DNA of 64,000 nucleotides from Cephalotus follicularis (Eukaryota; Streptophyta; Magnoliopsida; Oxalidales; Cephalotaceae): NCBI GenBank assembly GCA_001972305.1, contig BDDD01001601.1, positions 353,214 to 417,213 of the forward strand, read 5' to 3'. Shown piece by piece: positions 21,430 to 34,068 of this stretch (position 1 is its first letter; each line of letters starts with the position of its first letter). The notes under the pieces were generated by a model. It saw only the letters and a program-made list of their open reading frames with translations, ran no database searches and was not told where the DNA came from. The position numbers and the translations under genes were made by a program.

Positions 21430-24400
21430 TGTATTGATTGACCCTAGTGCGACGCATTCATTCATCGCATCTGAATTTGCTCGCACTTTGCATGGTATTA
21501 TTTCTAGACTATCTTATGTGTTGGAGGTGAGTACTACTGCGGGTACTTGTCTTCTGTCTGACACTATCATGAAAAATTGTGAGATCATGGTAGCTGGGAT
21601 TCAGTTATCTGCTGACCTGATAGTGTTACCTATCCAGGATTTTGATATAATCTTGGGAATGGACTAGCTATATGCTCATCATGCTTGTGTTGATTGCTAC
21701 AACAAGATGATGACATTTTACCTTCAAGATGGGACTGAGTGCAAGTTTTTCGGGGAGAAGAATGTTTCTGCTCCGATCATCTCATATACTCAAGCACAGA
21801 GGTATCTCAAGCAAGGATGCGAAGGCTATTTAGCGTATGTGATTGATCATACGAAAGGTACGCTTAGTATTGAACAAGTGCCTGTTGTATGTGAATTTCC
21901 TGATGTATTTCCAGATGAACTCACTTCGTTGCCACCGGAGAGGGATATAGAGTTCAGTATTGAGTTGTTGCCTGGGACTGTTCCTATATCCAAAGCACCG
22001 TACCGAATGGCTCCTGCCGAACTGAAGGAGTTGAAGATTCAATTACAGGATTATCTTGATAAGGGCTTTATCAAACCGAGTGTATCACCATGGGGAGCAC
22101 CGGTTCTGTTTGTGAAAAAGAAGGATGGATCGATGCGACTATGCGTCGACTACAGGCTGCTAAATCAAGTAACGGTGAAGAACAAGTATCCTCTGCCACA
22201 TATTAAGGAGTTGTTCGACCAATTGCAAGGCTCAACTGCATTCTCCAAACTTGACCTAAGAACAGGCTATCATCAGTTGAGGATCAGAGAGGGTGATCTG
22301 GAGAAAACCGCATTTCGAACCAGATATGGGCATCACGAATTTCTGATACTGCCGTTTGGTTTGACAAATGCTCCTGCAGCCTTTATGTGTCTAATGAACA
22401 AAGTGTTCCAACCTTATCTTGACCAGTTTGTCGTTATATTCCTAGACGACATCTTGATTTATTCAAAGAGCATTGAGGAACACATGCAGCACTTGAGGAT
22501 TGTATTACAGACACTATGGAAGGAACGGCTATACGCCAAATTTAGCAAGTGCGAATTTTGACTGGATCATATGACTTTCCTAGGTCACATAGTGTCAAGT
22601 GAAGGATTGACGGTGGATCCTTCGAAGAGAGAAAGTATTGTTGATTGGCCCCAACCGAGGAACGTTACTGAGGTCCGTAGTTTCTTGGGATTGGCTGGCT
22701 ACTACCGAAGGTTCATCAAGGGATGTTCAAAGCTTGCTACACCTTTGACATAGTTGACTCAGAAGAAGTCTAGTTTTGCGTGGGATGATGCTTGTGAGGC
22801 AAGTTTCCAAGATTTGAAGAGTCGGTTGATTTCGGCTACAGTGTTGGCATTACCGGAGGGTAATGAAGGTTTCACCGTCTATACTGATGCTTCTTGGAAA
22901 GGATTGGGATGCATTCTTATGCAACATGGTAGGGTGATTGCATACGCATCAAGGAAGTTAAAGTCGTACGAGGATAATTATCCCGCACACGATCTTGAGT
23001 TGGCAGCCATAGTGTTTGCTTTGCAGAAATGGAGGCACTACCTCTATGGTGCTCAGTTTGAGATCTTTACTGACCATAAGAGTTTGAAGTATTTGTTTTC
23101 CCAGAAGGAGCTCAACATGAGGCAGAGAAGATGGGTGGAATTCTTTAATGATTACAACTGCAACATTCAATACCACCCAGGGAAGGCAAATGTAGTGGCT
23201 GATGCGCTGAGTCGCAAGGCAATGATTGCTAGAGCAATGGTTTCACAGTTGAAGCTATTGGAGGAATTTCAGAGATGGAATCCGTTCATGGTTTCCCGTG
23301 GAGTTATAGTGGCAAGTCTGTGAGCACGACTGGAACTTCTGGAGCGTATTCTGACTGCTCAGTATAGTGATTCTGAGTTATGGGCTATTCGTGAGAACCT
23401 AGACCCTGATTCCGAGTTCTCCATTCATACTGACGGTGTCTTGAGTTTCCGACGAAGGATATGTGTTCCCAATGATGAGAGCATCAAGAATGAGATACTG
23501 CAACAAGCTCACAAGTCAAAATACAGTGTTCACCCGGGAAGTTCCAAGATGTGGCACGACCTGAAAAGAGACTACTGGTGGAGTGGTATGAAAAGAGAAA
23601 TTGATGAATATGTAGCAAGATGTTTGACCTGTCAGAGAGTGAAGGCTGAACATCAGAAACCTGCAAGACTGCTACAATCGCTGCCAGTGGTTGAATGGAA
23701 ATGGGAGCACGTGACCATTGACTTCGTATCAGGATTGCCGAGGTCACGAAATCAACATGATGCAGTGTGGGTTGTAGTAGACAGACTCACTAAGTCTACT
23801 CACTTTCTTCCGATGAACATGACGTATTCTATCGAGAAGCTTGCTCGATTGTATATCCAAAAGATAGTGAGATTGCATGGAGTGCCGGTCAGTATTATTT
23901 GTGACAGACATGCTAGATTTTCTTCCAGGTTCTGGAAGAAGTTCCAAGCAGCAATGGGAACAACCTTGAACTTCAACACTGCATTCCACCCACAGACTGA
24001 TGGACAGTCCGAGCGTACTATTTAGACTATGGAGGATATGCTACGGGCTTGCATGATTGTTTTTGCTGGGAGTTGGGAGGATCATCTGGCACTGATTGAG
24101 TTCTCCTACAACAACAGTTTTCACACCAGCATTGGAATGGCTCCCTATGAAGCTTTGTATGGAAGGAAGTGCAGATCACCTATTTGCTGGGATGAGGTAG
24201 GTGAGAGACAAGTGCTGGGACCAGACTTGGTACAAGAGACAACTGATAAAGTGGAAATAATCAAGAAGAGACTGCTAGCTGCACAAAGTCGGCAGAAGAG
24301 TTACGCCGATAACAAGAGGAGAAAGCTATAATTCGAGAAGGGGGATCATGTTTACCTGAAGATCTTGCCTTCGAAAGGGATACATCGTTTTGTCCTCAAA

Positions 24401-24770
24401 GGGAAGTTGGCACCGAGATATATAGGGTCGTATGAAATACTGGAAAGAGTGGGGGATGTAGCATATCAGATTGCACTACTTCCTAGTTTGTCAGACGTGC
24501 ATAACGTATTTCATGTCTCCATGTTACGGAAATACGTTCCTGACCCATCACATATATTGAGCTACGACCCTGGATTCATCAGTTCCAGATTGTCTTATGA
24601 AGAAAGGCTGACAAGGATAGTGGATCGAATGGAAAATGTGCTAAGGAACAAGACCATTCCTATGGTAAAAGTGCTGTGGCGTTTTCACGGAGCAGAGGAA
24701 GCTACGTGGGAGCGCGAGGACGAAATGATGGAGACATTTCCCTACTTGTTCGGAATGTAAGGGCTAAATT
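21430..24770 (+). pseudogene. Array B pol, first copy: protease to chromodomain-like end
   Basis: Protease-like region (ATHSFIASEFA, DLIVLPIQDFDIILGMD) 21430-21670; reverse transcriptase about 21900-22560 ([42 protein letters not shown]); RNase H about 22860-23230 ([32 protein letters not shown]); integrase about 23500-24200 (HPGSSKMWHDLKRDYWW, CLTCQRVKAEH, TIDFVSGLPRSR, DGQSERTI); tail with a chromodomain-like block (LWRFHGAEEATWERE) near 24670-24720. This order is that of Ty3/gypsy chromoviruses. It is broken in many places. It ends in GAGGACGAATTTTC just before the polypurine tract. Confidence 0.93.
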
Positions 24771-24788
24771 CGAGGACGAATTTTCTTT

Positions 24789-24801
24789 AAGGAGGGGGGA
24801 A
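24789..24801 (+). other. Polypurine tract of B, first copy
   Basis: AAGGAGGGGGGAA directly precedes the LTR start TGTAATAACC. The second copy is at 31384-31396. Confidence 0.9.
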
Positions 24802-26660
24802 TGTAATAACCGCAATTTCAATTAATGTATATTGCTCTAATTTTAAATAAAATATATATTTTAATTGATATTATTTGTCCAATCATCATCATAACTGTGA
24901 TTTGTGAATGCTTGGGATGGTTGAAATGCAAATCAATAAATCAAACTTGAGGAACCCTAAAACCAGCTCAAACAGCCAACTGTCACAGGGCAATAGTCGA
25001 CTATCTGATGCGTGGTGTGACAGTCGACTGCCTGTTAAAGATAGTCGGCTGGAACGATACAGAACAGGTGTCTGTTCATTCCTGTGTGACAGAACCAAGG
25101 GAGGTGCATGAGGGGCAAGTGTCATGCAAGACAGCAGCTGCCATAACATGCAAGGTACCTTGCATGTGCTTTACAGACCTGCTAACCTGCAACATAAGAA
25201 TTGAAAGAAGTAATGTGAGAGGGAGTTATGCATGTGAGAGAGAGAAGGGAGAAAAGGTTAAATGACAATGCTAAAGAATAGAAACGGGATTGTGAACACT
25301 TCCCCTATAAACAGAAGCTGCCTGAGTGTGTTGGGAGTTAGAAAACACTGAGGATGGAGGGAGGCTTGCTGGAGGATTGTAGGAGTTGCATTTGGAGGAT
25401 TTGGTTGTTCAAGGAGACTTGGAAGCTTGGATTTTCCTGGTAAGCTTTCAATTTGGGATTATGGTTGAAGTTGTAGGCTAACAGTAGTACCTATGGTTTA
25501 CATGTATACTGTCCATAATGTCACATTTAGAAATGGTAATGAAAAGGATTAAGAAATGTGAATGTGAAGCTTAGGGAATCGTTGATAACTCTAATTCGAA
25601 TTATAGTTGTTGTTAGTTGTCAAGATATGTATACTGATCCCCTTATGTATATATATACATCTTCTGTCAACACGTTTAAGATCAATAAATCTGGAATTGA
25701 AATATATTTGACAAGGGAAGTTGTAAAAGGGTAGTTTTGAGGCTTAATGAATTATTGATGAGCTACTGCTCGAGTAGTAATTGTTGGTGGATAATTAGTA
25801 GACTTACTGATTACATGACTGAGCCTTCGAGCATGCATTGTATAGATCATTTCTGCTGCGATTGGAAGGCTAAGTTGGTGAAAGAGCCTTGGAAACTTAA
25901 AGAGAGAGATCAATCCAAATTGACCTCGGGATAGCATTTAAGGTAGGGGTAATGACATATTATGGAAGATATATTATGCATATCATGTTTGTTTAATTTT
26001 TGTTTGATTGCATGAGTTGAATTTGTTAGAATTTGAATACTATAGTAATTGACCTGATCTATCATCTTCGGAGTGTAGGGTGATAGATAGGTGGTGCACA
26101 GTTGGTGCTAGGAGTTAGCGACATGTGACACCCAAACCACTGTAATGATTGATTGTACCCTTGTGCGGTGTTCTTGCATTGTATTGTCTATGGACACTTG
26201 GCATGATTGCTTATATATTGGAATACTTATTAAATATATTTTCAATATAAAATGTCATACATCTTGCATTCATATATTCCTTAACATGCATTATCTTCCT
26301 ACTTCGCCAAGTGAGGATAACGGCTAACCCCTACGATTTCAGATTAAGCAAAGACATACGGGAGGTGCTGTGGGAGATTTTGGAGAGTTGCTATTTCTAC
26401 CTTAAGGTTGTTATTTTATTATGATGTATGGTAATTGTAATGAACCGTTCAAACCCCGTTTTGTTGTTGTACTTTCCTTATGCATTATCTTCCAAACCAC
26501 TTGCACGTAGTGTGGGTTGCGTGCGGATGACTTGTATTTTATAATCCAGATATGAATGCTTCTGCTTATTTTTGAAATGTTATATGAAATGCTGGATTAT
26601 ATTTATTTTTGATATCACCATATATGCTTGTTTAAACGGATCGATAGGCAGGGTGTGACA
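24802..26660 (+). repeat. Array B middle LTR, chimeric
   Basis: This LTR is 1859 bp against 2.66 kb for the outer two. Up to about 26041 it follows the 3' LTR (TAGTCGGCTGGAACGATAC form); from about 26043 it follows the 5' LTR (GCACGTAGTGTGGGTTG form). One A lies between the two. This is what a tandem duplication makes when it joins a point inside one LTR to a different point inside the other. Confidence 0.93.
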
Positions 26661-29600
26661 AGCATGGTATCAGAGCATATTCCATATATGCTAGCTGGGA
26701 TAAGTTTCTCAGAAATTAAGTGAAATTGTTTCCTAATGATTATGTTATTCCATATAGGAAACCGAATGGACCTACGGAGAGGAAGAAGGGAAAGGCGTAG
26801 AGCCGACGAAGGAGGCAATGCACCGCCAGTGCATGGAAATGATCCACCAACGAATAAAGGAGTGAATGTTCCCCCAGTACAAGATGAGAGGAGTAACTTT
26901 GACCGCATGGCTGACCTCTTTCAACAACAGATGCAAGCTAATGCGGCCAACATGGAACTGATTCGGCAAATGTACGAGGCTAACCGGGCCTATCATCAGG
27001 CTCCCGAAGCTTGTCATACTGGTGGATTTGGCCGAGATCTGGAGCGGTTCATGAGATAGAATCCCCCGACTTTCAAGGGTGAGCTGAATGCTACTGTGGC
27101 CAAGCAATGGATTAGAGATTTGGAGAAAATTTTTGCTGCCCTGGAATGTACCGATGAGCAGAAACTCAACTTTGTCGTATACCGCTTATGGGGCGAGGCT
27201 ACTTACTGGTGGGAAAGGACTGAAGCAAAATGGGAATCTTGTTGACTTGACAGGACTTAGGACAGATTTCAGTCTGAGTTTCTGGAGGCTTATGTGCCAC
27301 AGATAGAGCGTGACCAATGGGAGACAGAGCTGATGAAGTTACGTCAAGGAGACATGACGGTAGCTCAGTACCATACCAGATTTGTGGAGCTAGCAAGACA
27401 TACACCTTATCTTGTGGAGGGTGAATCACGGATGATCCGAAGGTTCCTAAAAAGGCCTTCGACCTGACATCATATCTAAACTGTTGATGTTACAGCTAAC
27501 CTCTTTTGTAGATGTTGCTGAGAGGGCGATGATTCTGGAAGCAGATGCGAATGAGAGAAGAGCAGGGCGGTCTCGTACTAATCAACTGAGGGCCGCACAA
27601 TCACAGGGACAGGAAAGTAATAATCCTGCTAAGTCAACAAAGTCTGACAATAGAGGTCAAGGAAGTTCTCGATGCAGAAACTCACGATCAAGGACACCTA
27701 ACCGAAACAGTCAACTGAATATAGGTGGATGTGCTTTTTGTGATCGTCAGAATCATGACGAGACTGAATGCTGGAAGAAGATGGGAAAGTGCTTGAGGTG
27801 TGGTTCATAAGATCACATGCTGAATAATTTCTCAATGATAAGGGATCAAGCACGCGGCCAACAGGGAAGTACGGGTGCTAGTGTTAGTGTTGCGGCTGCT
27901 CAACCGCAGAAGGACACCGGGAAAGGGATTGTGAAAGGTAGGGTCTACACCTTATCTAAAGATGTTGTGCCAGAATCTACTACTGTTGTGGGAGTACTAT
28001 TTATATATCTGGCATACTAGCTCATGTATTGATTGACCCTAGTGCGACGCATTCATTCATCGCATCTGAATTTGCTCGCACTTTGCATGGTATTATTTCT
28101 AGACTATCTTATGTGTTGGAGGTGAGTACTACTGCGGGTACTTGTCTTCTGTCTGACACTATCATGAAAAATTGTGAGATCATGGTAGCTGGGATTCAGT
28201 TATCTGCTGACCTGATAGTGTTACCTATCCAGGATTTTGATATAATCTTGGGAATGGACTAGCTATATGCTCATCATGCTTGTGTTGATTGCTACAACAA
28301 GATGATGACATTTTACCTTCAAGATGGGACTGAGTGCAAGTTTTTCGGGGAGAAGAATGTTTCTGCTCCGATCATCTCATATACTCAAGCACAGAGGTAT
28401 CTCAAGCAAGGATGCGAAGGCTATTTAGCGTATGTGATTGATCATACGAAAGGTACGCTTAGTATTGAACAAGTGCCTGTTGTATGTGAATTTCCTGATG
28501 TATTTCCAGATGAACTCACTTCGTTGCCACCGGAGAGGGATATAGAGTTCAGTATTGAGATGTTGCCTGGGACTGTTCCTATATCCAAAGCACCGTACCG
28601 AATGGCTCCTGCCGAACTGAAGGAGTTGAAGATTCAATTACAGGATTATCTTGATAAGGGCTTTATCAAACCGAGTGTATCACCATGGGGAGCACCGGTT
28701 CTGTTTGTGAAAAAGAAGGATGGATCGATGCGACTATGCGTCGACTACAGGCTGCTAAATCAAGTAACGGTGAAGAACAAGTATCCTCTGCCACATATTA
28801 AGGAGTTGTTCGACCAATTGCAAGGCTCAACTGCATTCTCCAAACTTGACCTAAGAACAGGCTATCATCAGTTGAGGATCAGAGAGGGTGATCTGGAGAA
28901 AACCGCATTTCGAACCAGATATGGGCATCACGAATTTCTGATACTGCCGTTTGGTTTGACAAATGCTCCTGCAGCCTTTATGTGTCTAATGAACAAAGTG
29001 TTCCAACCTTATCTTGACCAGTTTGTCGTTATATTCCTAGACGACATCTTGATTTATTCAAAGAGCATTGAGGAACACATGCAGCACTTGAGGATTGTAT
29101 TACAGACACTATGGAAGGAACGGCTATACGCCAAATTTAGCAAGTGCGAATTTTGACTGGATCATATGACTTTCCTAGGTCACATAGTGTCAAGTGAAGG
29201 ATTGACGGTGGATCCTTCGAAGAGAGAAAGTATTGTTGATTGGCCCCAACCGAGGAACGTTACTGAGGTCCGTAGTTTCTTGGGATTGGCTGGCTACTAC
29301 CGAAGGTTCATCAAGGGATGTTCAAAGCTTGCTACACCTTTGACATAGTTGACTCAGAAGAAGTCTAGTTTTGCGTGGGATGATGCTTGTGAGGCAAGTT
29401 TCCAAGATTTGAAGAGTCGGTTGATTTCGGCTACAGTGTTGGCATTACCGGAGGGTAATGAAGGTTTCACCGTCTATACTGATGCTTCTTGGAAAGGATT
29501 GGGATGCATTCTTATGCAACATGGTAGGGTGATTGCATACGCATCAAGGAAGTTAAAGTCGTACGAGGATAATTATCCCGCACACGATCTTGAGTTGGCA

Positions 29601-31396
29601 GCCATAGTGTTTGCTTTGCAGAAATGGAGGCACTACCTCTATGGTGCTCAGTTTGAGATCTTTACTGACCATAAGAGTTTGAAGTATTTGTTTTCCCAGA
29701 AGGAGCTCAACATGAGGCAGAGAAGATGGGTGGAATTCTTTAATGATTACAACTGCAACATTCAATACCACCCAGGGAAGGCAAATGTAGTGGCTGATGC
29801 GCTGAGTCGCAAGGCAATGATTGCTAGAGCAATGGTTTCACAGTTGAAGCTATTGGAGGAATTTCAGAGATGGAATCCGTTCATGGTTTCCCGTGGAGTT
29901 ATAGTGGCAAGTCTGTGAGCACGACTGGAACTTCTGGAGCGTATTCTGACTGCTCAGTATAGTGATTCTGAGTTATGGGCTATTCGTGAGAACCTAGACC
30001 CTGATTCCGAGTTCTCCATTCATACTGACGGTGTCTTGAGTTTCCGACGAAGGATATGTGTTCCCAATGATGAGAGCATCAAGAATGAGATACTGCAACA
30101 AGCTCACAAGTCAAAATACAGTGTTCACCCGGGAAGTTCCAAGATGTGGCACGACCTGAAAAGAGACTACTGGTGGAGTGGTATGAAAAGAGAAATTGAT
30201 GAATATGTAGCAAGATGTTTGACCTGTCAGAGAGTGAAGGCTGAACATCAGAAACCTGCAAGACTGCTACAATCGCTGCCAGTGGTTGAATGGAAATGGG
30301 AGCACGTGACCATTGACTTCGTATCAGGATTGCCGAGGTCACGAAATCAACATGAAGCAGTGTGGGTTGTAGTAGACAGACTCACTAAGTCTACTCACTT
30401 TCTTCCGATGAACATGACGTATTCTATCGAGAAGCTTGCTCGATTGTATATCCAAAAGATAGTGAGATTGCATGGAGTGCCGGTCAGTATTATTTGTGAC
30501 AGACATGCTAGATTTTCTTCCAGGTTCTGGAAGAAGTTCCAAGCAGCAATGGGAACAACCTTGAACTTCAACACTGCATTCCACCCACAGACTGATGGAC
30601 AGTCCGAGCGTACTATTTAGACTATGGAGGATATGCTACGGGCTTGCATGATTGTTTTTGCTGGGAGTTGGGAGGATCATCTGGCACTGATTGAGTTCTC
30701 CTACAACAACAGTTTTCACACCAGCATTGGAATGGCTCCCTATGAAGCTTTGTATGGAAGGAAGTGCAGATCACCTATTTGCTGGGATGAGGTAGGTGAG
30801 AGACAAGTGCTGGGACCAGACTTGGTACAAGAGACAACTGATAAAGTGGAAATAATCAAGAAGAGACTGCTAGCTGCACAAAGTCGGCAGAAGAGTTACG
30901 CCGATAACAAGAGGAGAAAGCTATAATTCGAGAAGGGGGATCATGTTTACCTGAAGATCTTGCCTTCGAAAGGGATACATCGTTTTGTCCTCAAAGGGAA
31001 GTTGGCACCGAGATATATAGGGTCGTATGAAATACTGGAAAGAGTGGGGGATGTAGCATATCAGATTGCACTACTTCCTAGTTTGTCAGACGTGCATAAC
31101 GTATTTCATGTCTCCATGTTACGGAAATACGTTCCTGACCCATCACATATATTGAGCTACGACCCTGGATTCATCAGTTCCAGATTGTCTTATGAAGAAA
31201 GGCTGACAAGGATAGTGGATCGAATGGAAAATGTGCTAAGGAACAAGACCATTCCTATGGTAAAAGTGCTGTGGCGTTTTCACGGAGCAGAGGAAGCTAC
31301 GTGGGAGCGCGAGGACGAAATGATGGAGACATTTCCCTACTTGTTCGGAATGTAAGGGCTAAATTCGAGGACGAATTTTCTTTAAGGAGGGGGGAA
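26661..31396 (+). pseudogene. Array B internal region, second copy (gag and pol)
   Basis: This is a near-exact repeat of 20066-24801 shifted by 6595 bp: primer site 26665-26676, gag about 26765-27815 with its zinc knuckle near 27735-27775, protease about 28025-28265, reverse transcriptase about 28500-29150, RNase H about 29450-29820, integrase about 30090-30800, chromodomain-like end near 31270-31310 and polypurine tract 31384-31396. It carries the same damage as the first copy. Confidence 0.95.
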
Positions 31397-34063
31397 TGTA
31401 ATAACCGCAATTTCAATTAATGTATATTGCTCTAATTTTAAATAAAATATATATTTTAATTGATATTATTTGTCCAATCATCATCATAACTGTGATTTGT
31501 GAATGCTTGGGATGGTTGAAATGCAAATCAATAAATCAAACTTGAGGAACCCTAAAACCAGCTCAAACAGCCAACTGTCACAGGGCAATAGTCGACTATC
31601 TGATGCGTGGTGTGACAGTCGACTGCCTGTTAAAGATAGTCGGCTGGAACGATACAGAACAGGTGTCTGTTCATTCCTGTGTGACAGAACCAAGGGAGGT
31701 GCATGAGGGGCAAGTGTCATGCAAGACAGCAGCTGCCATAACATGCAAGGTACCTTGCATGTGCTTTACAGACCTGCTAACCTGCAACATAAGAATTGAA
31801 AGAAGTAATGTGAGAGGGAGTTATGCATGTGAGAGAGAGAAGGGAGAAAAGGTTAAATGACAATGCTAAAGAATAGAAACGGGATTGTGAACACTTCCCC
31901 TATAAACAGAAGCTGCCTGAGTGTGTTGGGAGTTAGAAAACACTGAGGATGGAGGGAGGCTTGCTGGAGGATTGTAGGAGTTGCATTTGGAGGATTTGGT
32001 TGTTCAAGGAGACTTGGAAGCTTGGATTTTCCTGGTAAGCTTTCAATTTGGGATTATGGTTGAAGTTGTAGGCTAACAGTAGTACCTATGGTTTACATGT
32101 ATACTGTCCATAATGTCACATTTAGAAATGGTAATGAAAAGGATTAAGAAATGTGAATGTGAAGCTTAGGGAATCGTTGATAACTCTAATTCGAATTATA
32201 GTTGTTGTTAGTTGTCAAGATATGTATACTGATCCCCTTATGTATATATATACATCTTCTGTCAACACGTTTAAGATCAATAAATCTGGAATTGAAATAT
32301 ATTTGACAAGGGAAGTTGTAAAAGGGTAGTTTTGAGGCTTAATGAATTATTGATGAGCTACTGCTCGAGTAGTAATTGTTGGTGGATAATTAGTAGACTT
32401 ACTGATTACATGACTGAGCCTTCGAGCATGCATTGTATAGATCATTTCTGCTGCGATTGGAAGGCTAAGTTGGTGAAAGAGCCTTGGAAACTTAAAGAGA
32501 GAGATCAATCCAAATTGACCTCGGGATAGCATTTAAGGTAGGGTAATGACATATTATGGAAGATATATTATGCATATCATGTTTGTTTAATTTTTGTTTG
32601 ATTGCATGAGTTGAATTTGTTAGAATTTGAATACTGAGTTACACAACCTGCTATGTCCTGGTCATTTGGGCAAAGCAGTCGACTGTTCTTCATGGCAGTT
32701 GACTACTCAAACAAATCCAGTCGACTGCTAAGAACAAACAGCCGACTATTCTTGGGAACAGCTGACTGTCCTGGGATAAAAATTATGATACAGGCCCTGA
32801 TTAGTCCATCGTTTAAGCATAATGAACCTGGCCTCCATATAGGATGACTGTAATAGTCAATCCTGGCATTATATAATTACATTTCAGAACTTATACAATG
32901 TGTATACTCCTTGTGAGAATTTACAAGAGTAACTAGAGTATACAATAACCTTATTGGACCTTGGATTATTACTGTGCTTACTGTTTGCTGTATATGCCAC
33001 TAACATAATCAGTATATACTGTTAGGGTGTTCATTCACACTACTGTCCCTTATTTTAAAAATGATTGAATCAACTAGTGCTTTAAGCAGGAATATGAGTT
33101 CCTTACGGTTTTCAAAATGGAAATGTAAATTGTCAAATGATTACTGTTTTCCCTCCAATGAGAGGTACTGTTACTGTACTGAATATCGTTTTCCTCCTAT
33201 GAGATGTACGATCCCTGAATTTTTACATGTTTCAAAAGAAAACAACCATATATTATATTTTATAACTTATGTAATATTACTGAATTGATTGAATTGTTTG
33301 TCTATGTTATTGCCGTTAGTCGAGTGATAGGAGACATCACTGGCTACGGAGGTGGTGCTATGTGCCAGGAGTTGGCTAGAGTATCCACCCAAACTGTCTG
33401 CAATGCAGATCCTGATTTTTAAACTGCCCGCTAATGCTAGTTGTAATTGACCTGATCTATCATCTTCAGAGTGTAGGGTGATAGATAGGTGGTGCACAGT
33501 TGGTGCTAGGAGTTAGCGACATGTGACACCCAAACCACTGTACTGATTGATTGTACCCTTGTGCGGTATTCTTGCATTGTATTTTCTATGGCCACTTGGC
33601 ATGATTGCTTAAATATTGGAATACTTATTAAATATATTTTCAATATAAAATGTCATACATGTTGCATTCATATATTCCTTAACATGCATTATCTTCCTAC
33701 TTAGCCAAGTGAGGACAACGGCTAACCCCTACGATTTCAGACTAAGCAAAGACATATGGGAGGTGCTGTGGGAGCTTTTGGATAGTTGCTATTTCTACCT
33801 TAAGCTTTTTATTTTATTATGATGTATGGTAATTGTAATGAACAGTTCATACCCCGTGTTGTTGTTGTACTTTCCGTATGTATAAGGATATTGTTGGATT
33901 GCACTTGCACATAGTATGGGCTGCGTGCGGATGACTTGTATTTTATAATCCAGATATGAATGCTTCCGCATATTTTGAAATGTTATATGAAATGCTGGAT
34001 TATATTTATTTCTGATATCACCATATATGCTTGTTTAAACGGATCGATAGGCGGGGTGTGACA
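31397..34063 (+). repeat. Array B 3' LTR
   Basis: This 2667-bp LTR runs TGTAATAACC...GGGTGTGACA and is followed by the TSD TAAGG (34064-34068). Its left half is almost identical to the left half of the middle LTR, while its right half differs from the 5' and middle LTRs by several percent by eye. Confidence 0.95.
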
Positions 34064-34068
34064 TAAGG

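Larger units (their letters stand above)
17404..34063 (+). mobile_element. Array B: two tandem Ty3/gypsy copies sharing a middle LTR, one TSD
   Basis: The order is LTR (17404-20065), internal (20066-24801), LTR (24802-26660), internal (26661-31396), LTR (31397-34063). The whole is flanked by one TSD, TAAGG (17399-17403 and 34064-34068), so it entered the site once. The repeat period is 6595 bp. The internal copies look almost identical (three single-base differences noticed) and share the same coding damage, about ten breaks each, so the duplication happened after the element was dead. By eye the outer LTRs differ by several percent, so the insertion itself is much older than the duplication. 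Confidence 0.95.

Noticed and set aside
17404-34063. Two independent insertions of B side by side
   Set aside because: There is only one TSD pair around the whole array, a shared chimeric LTR in the middle, and the same damage in both copies.
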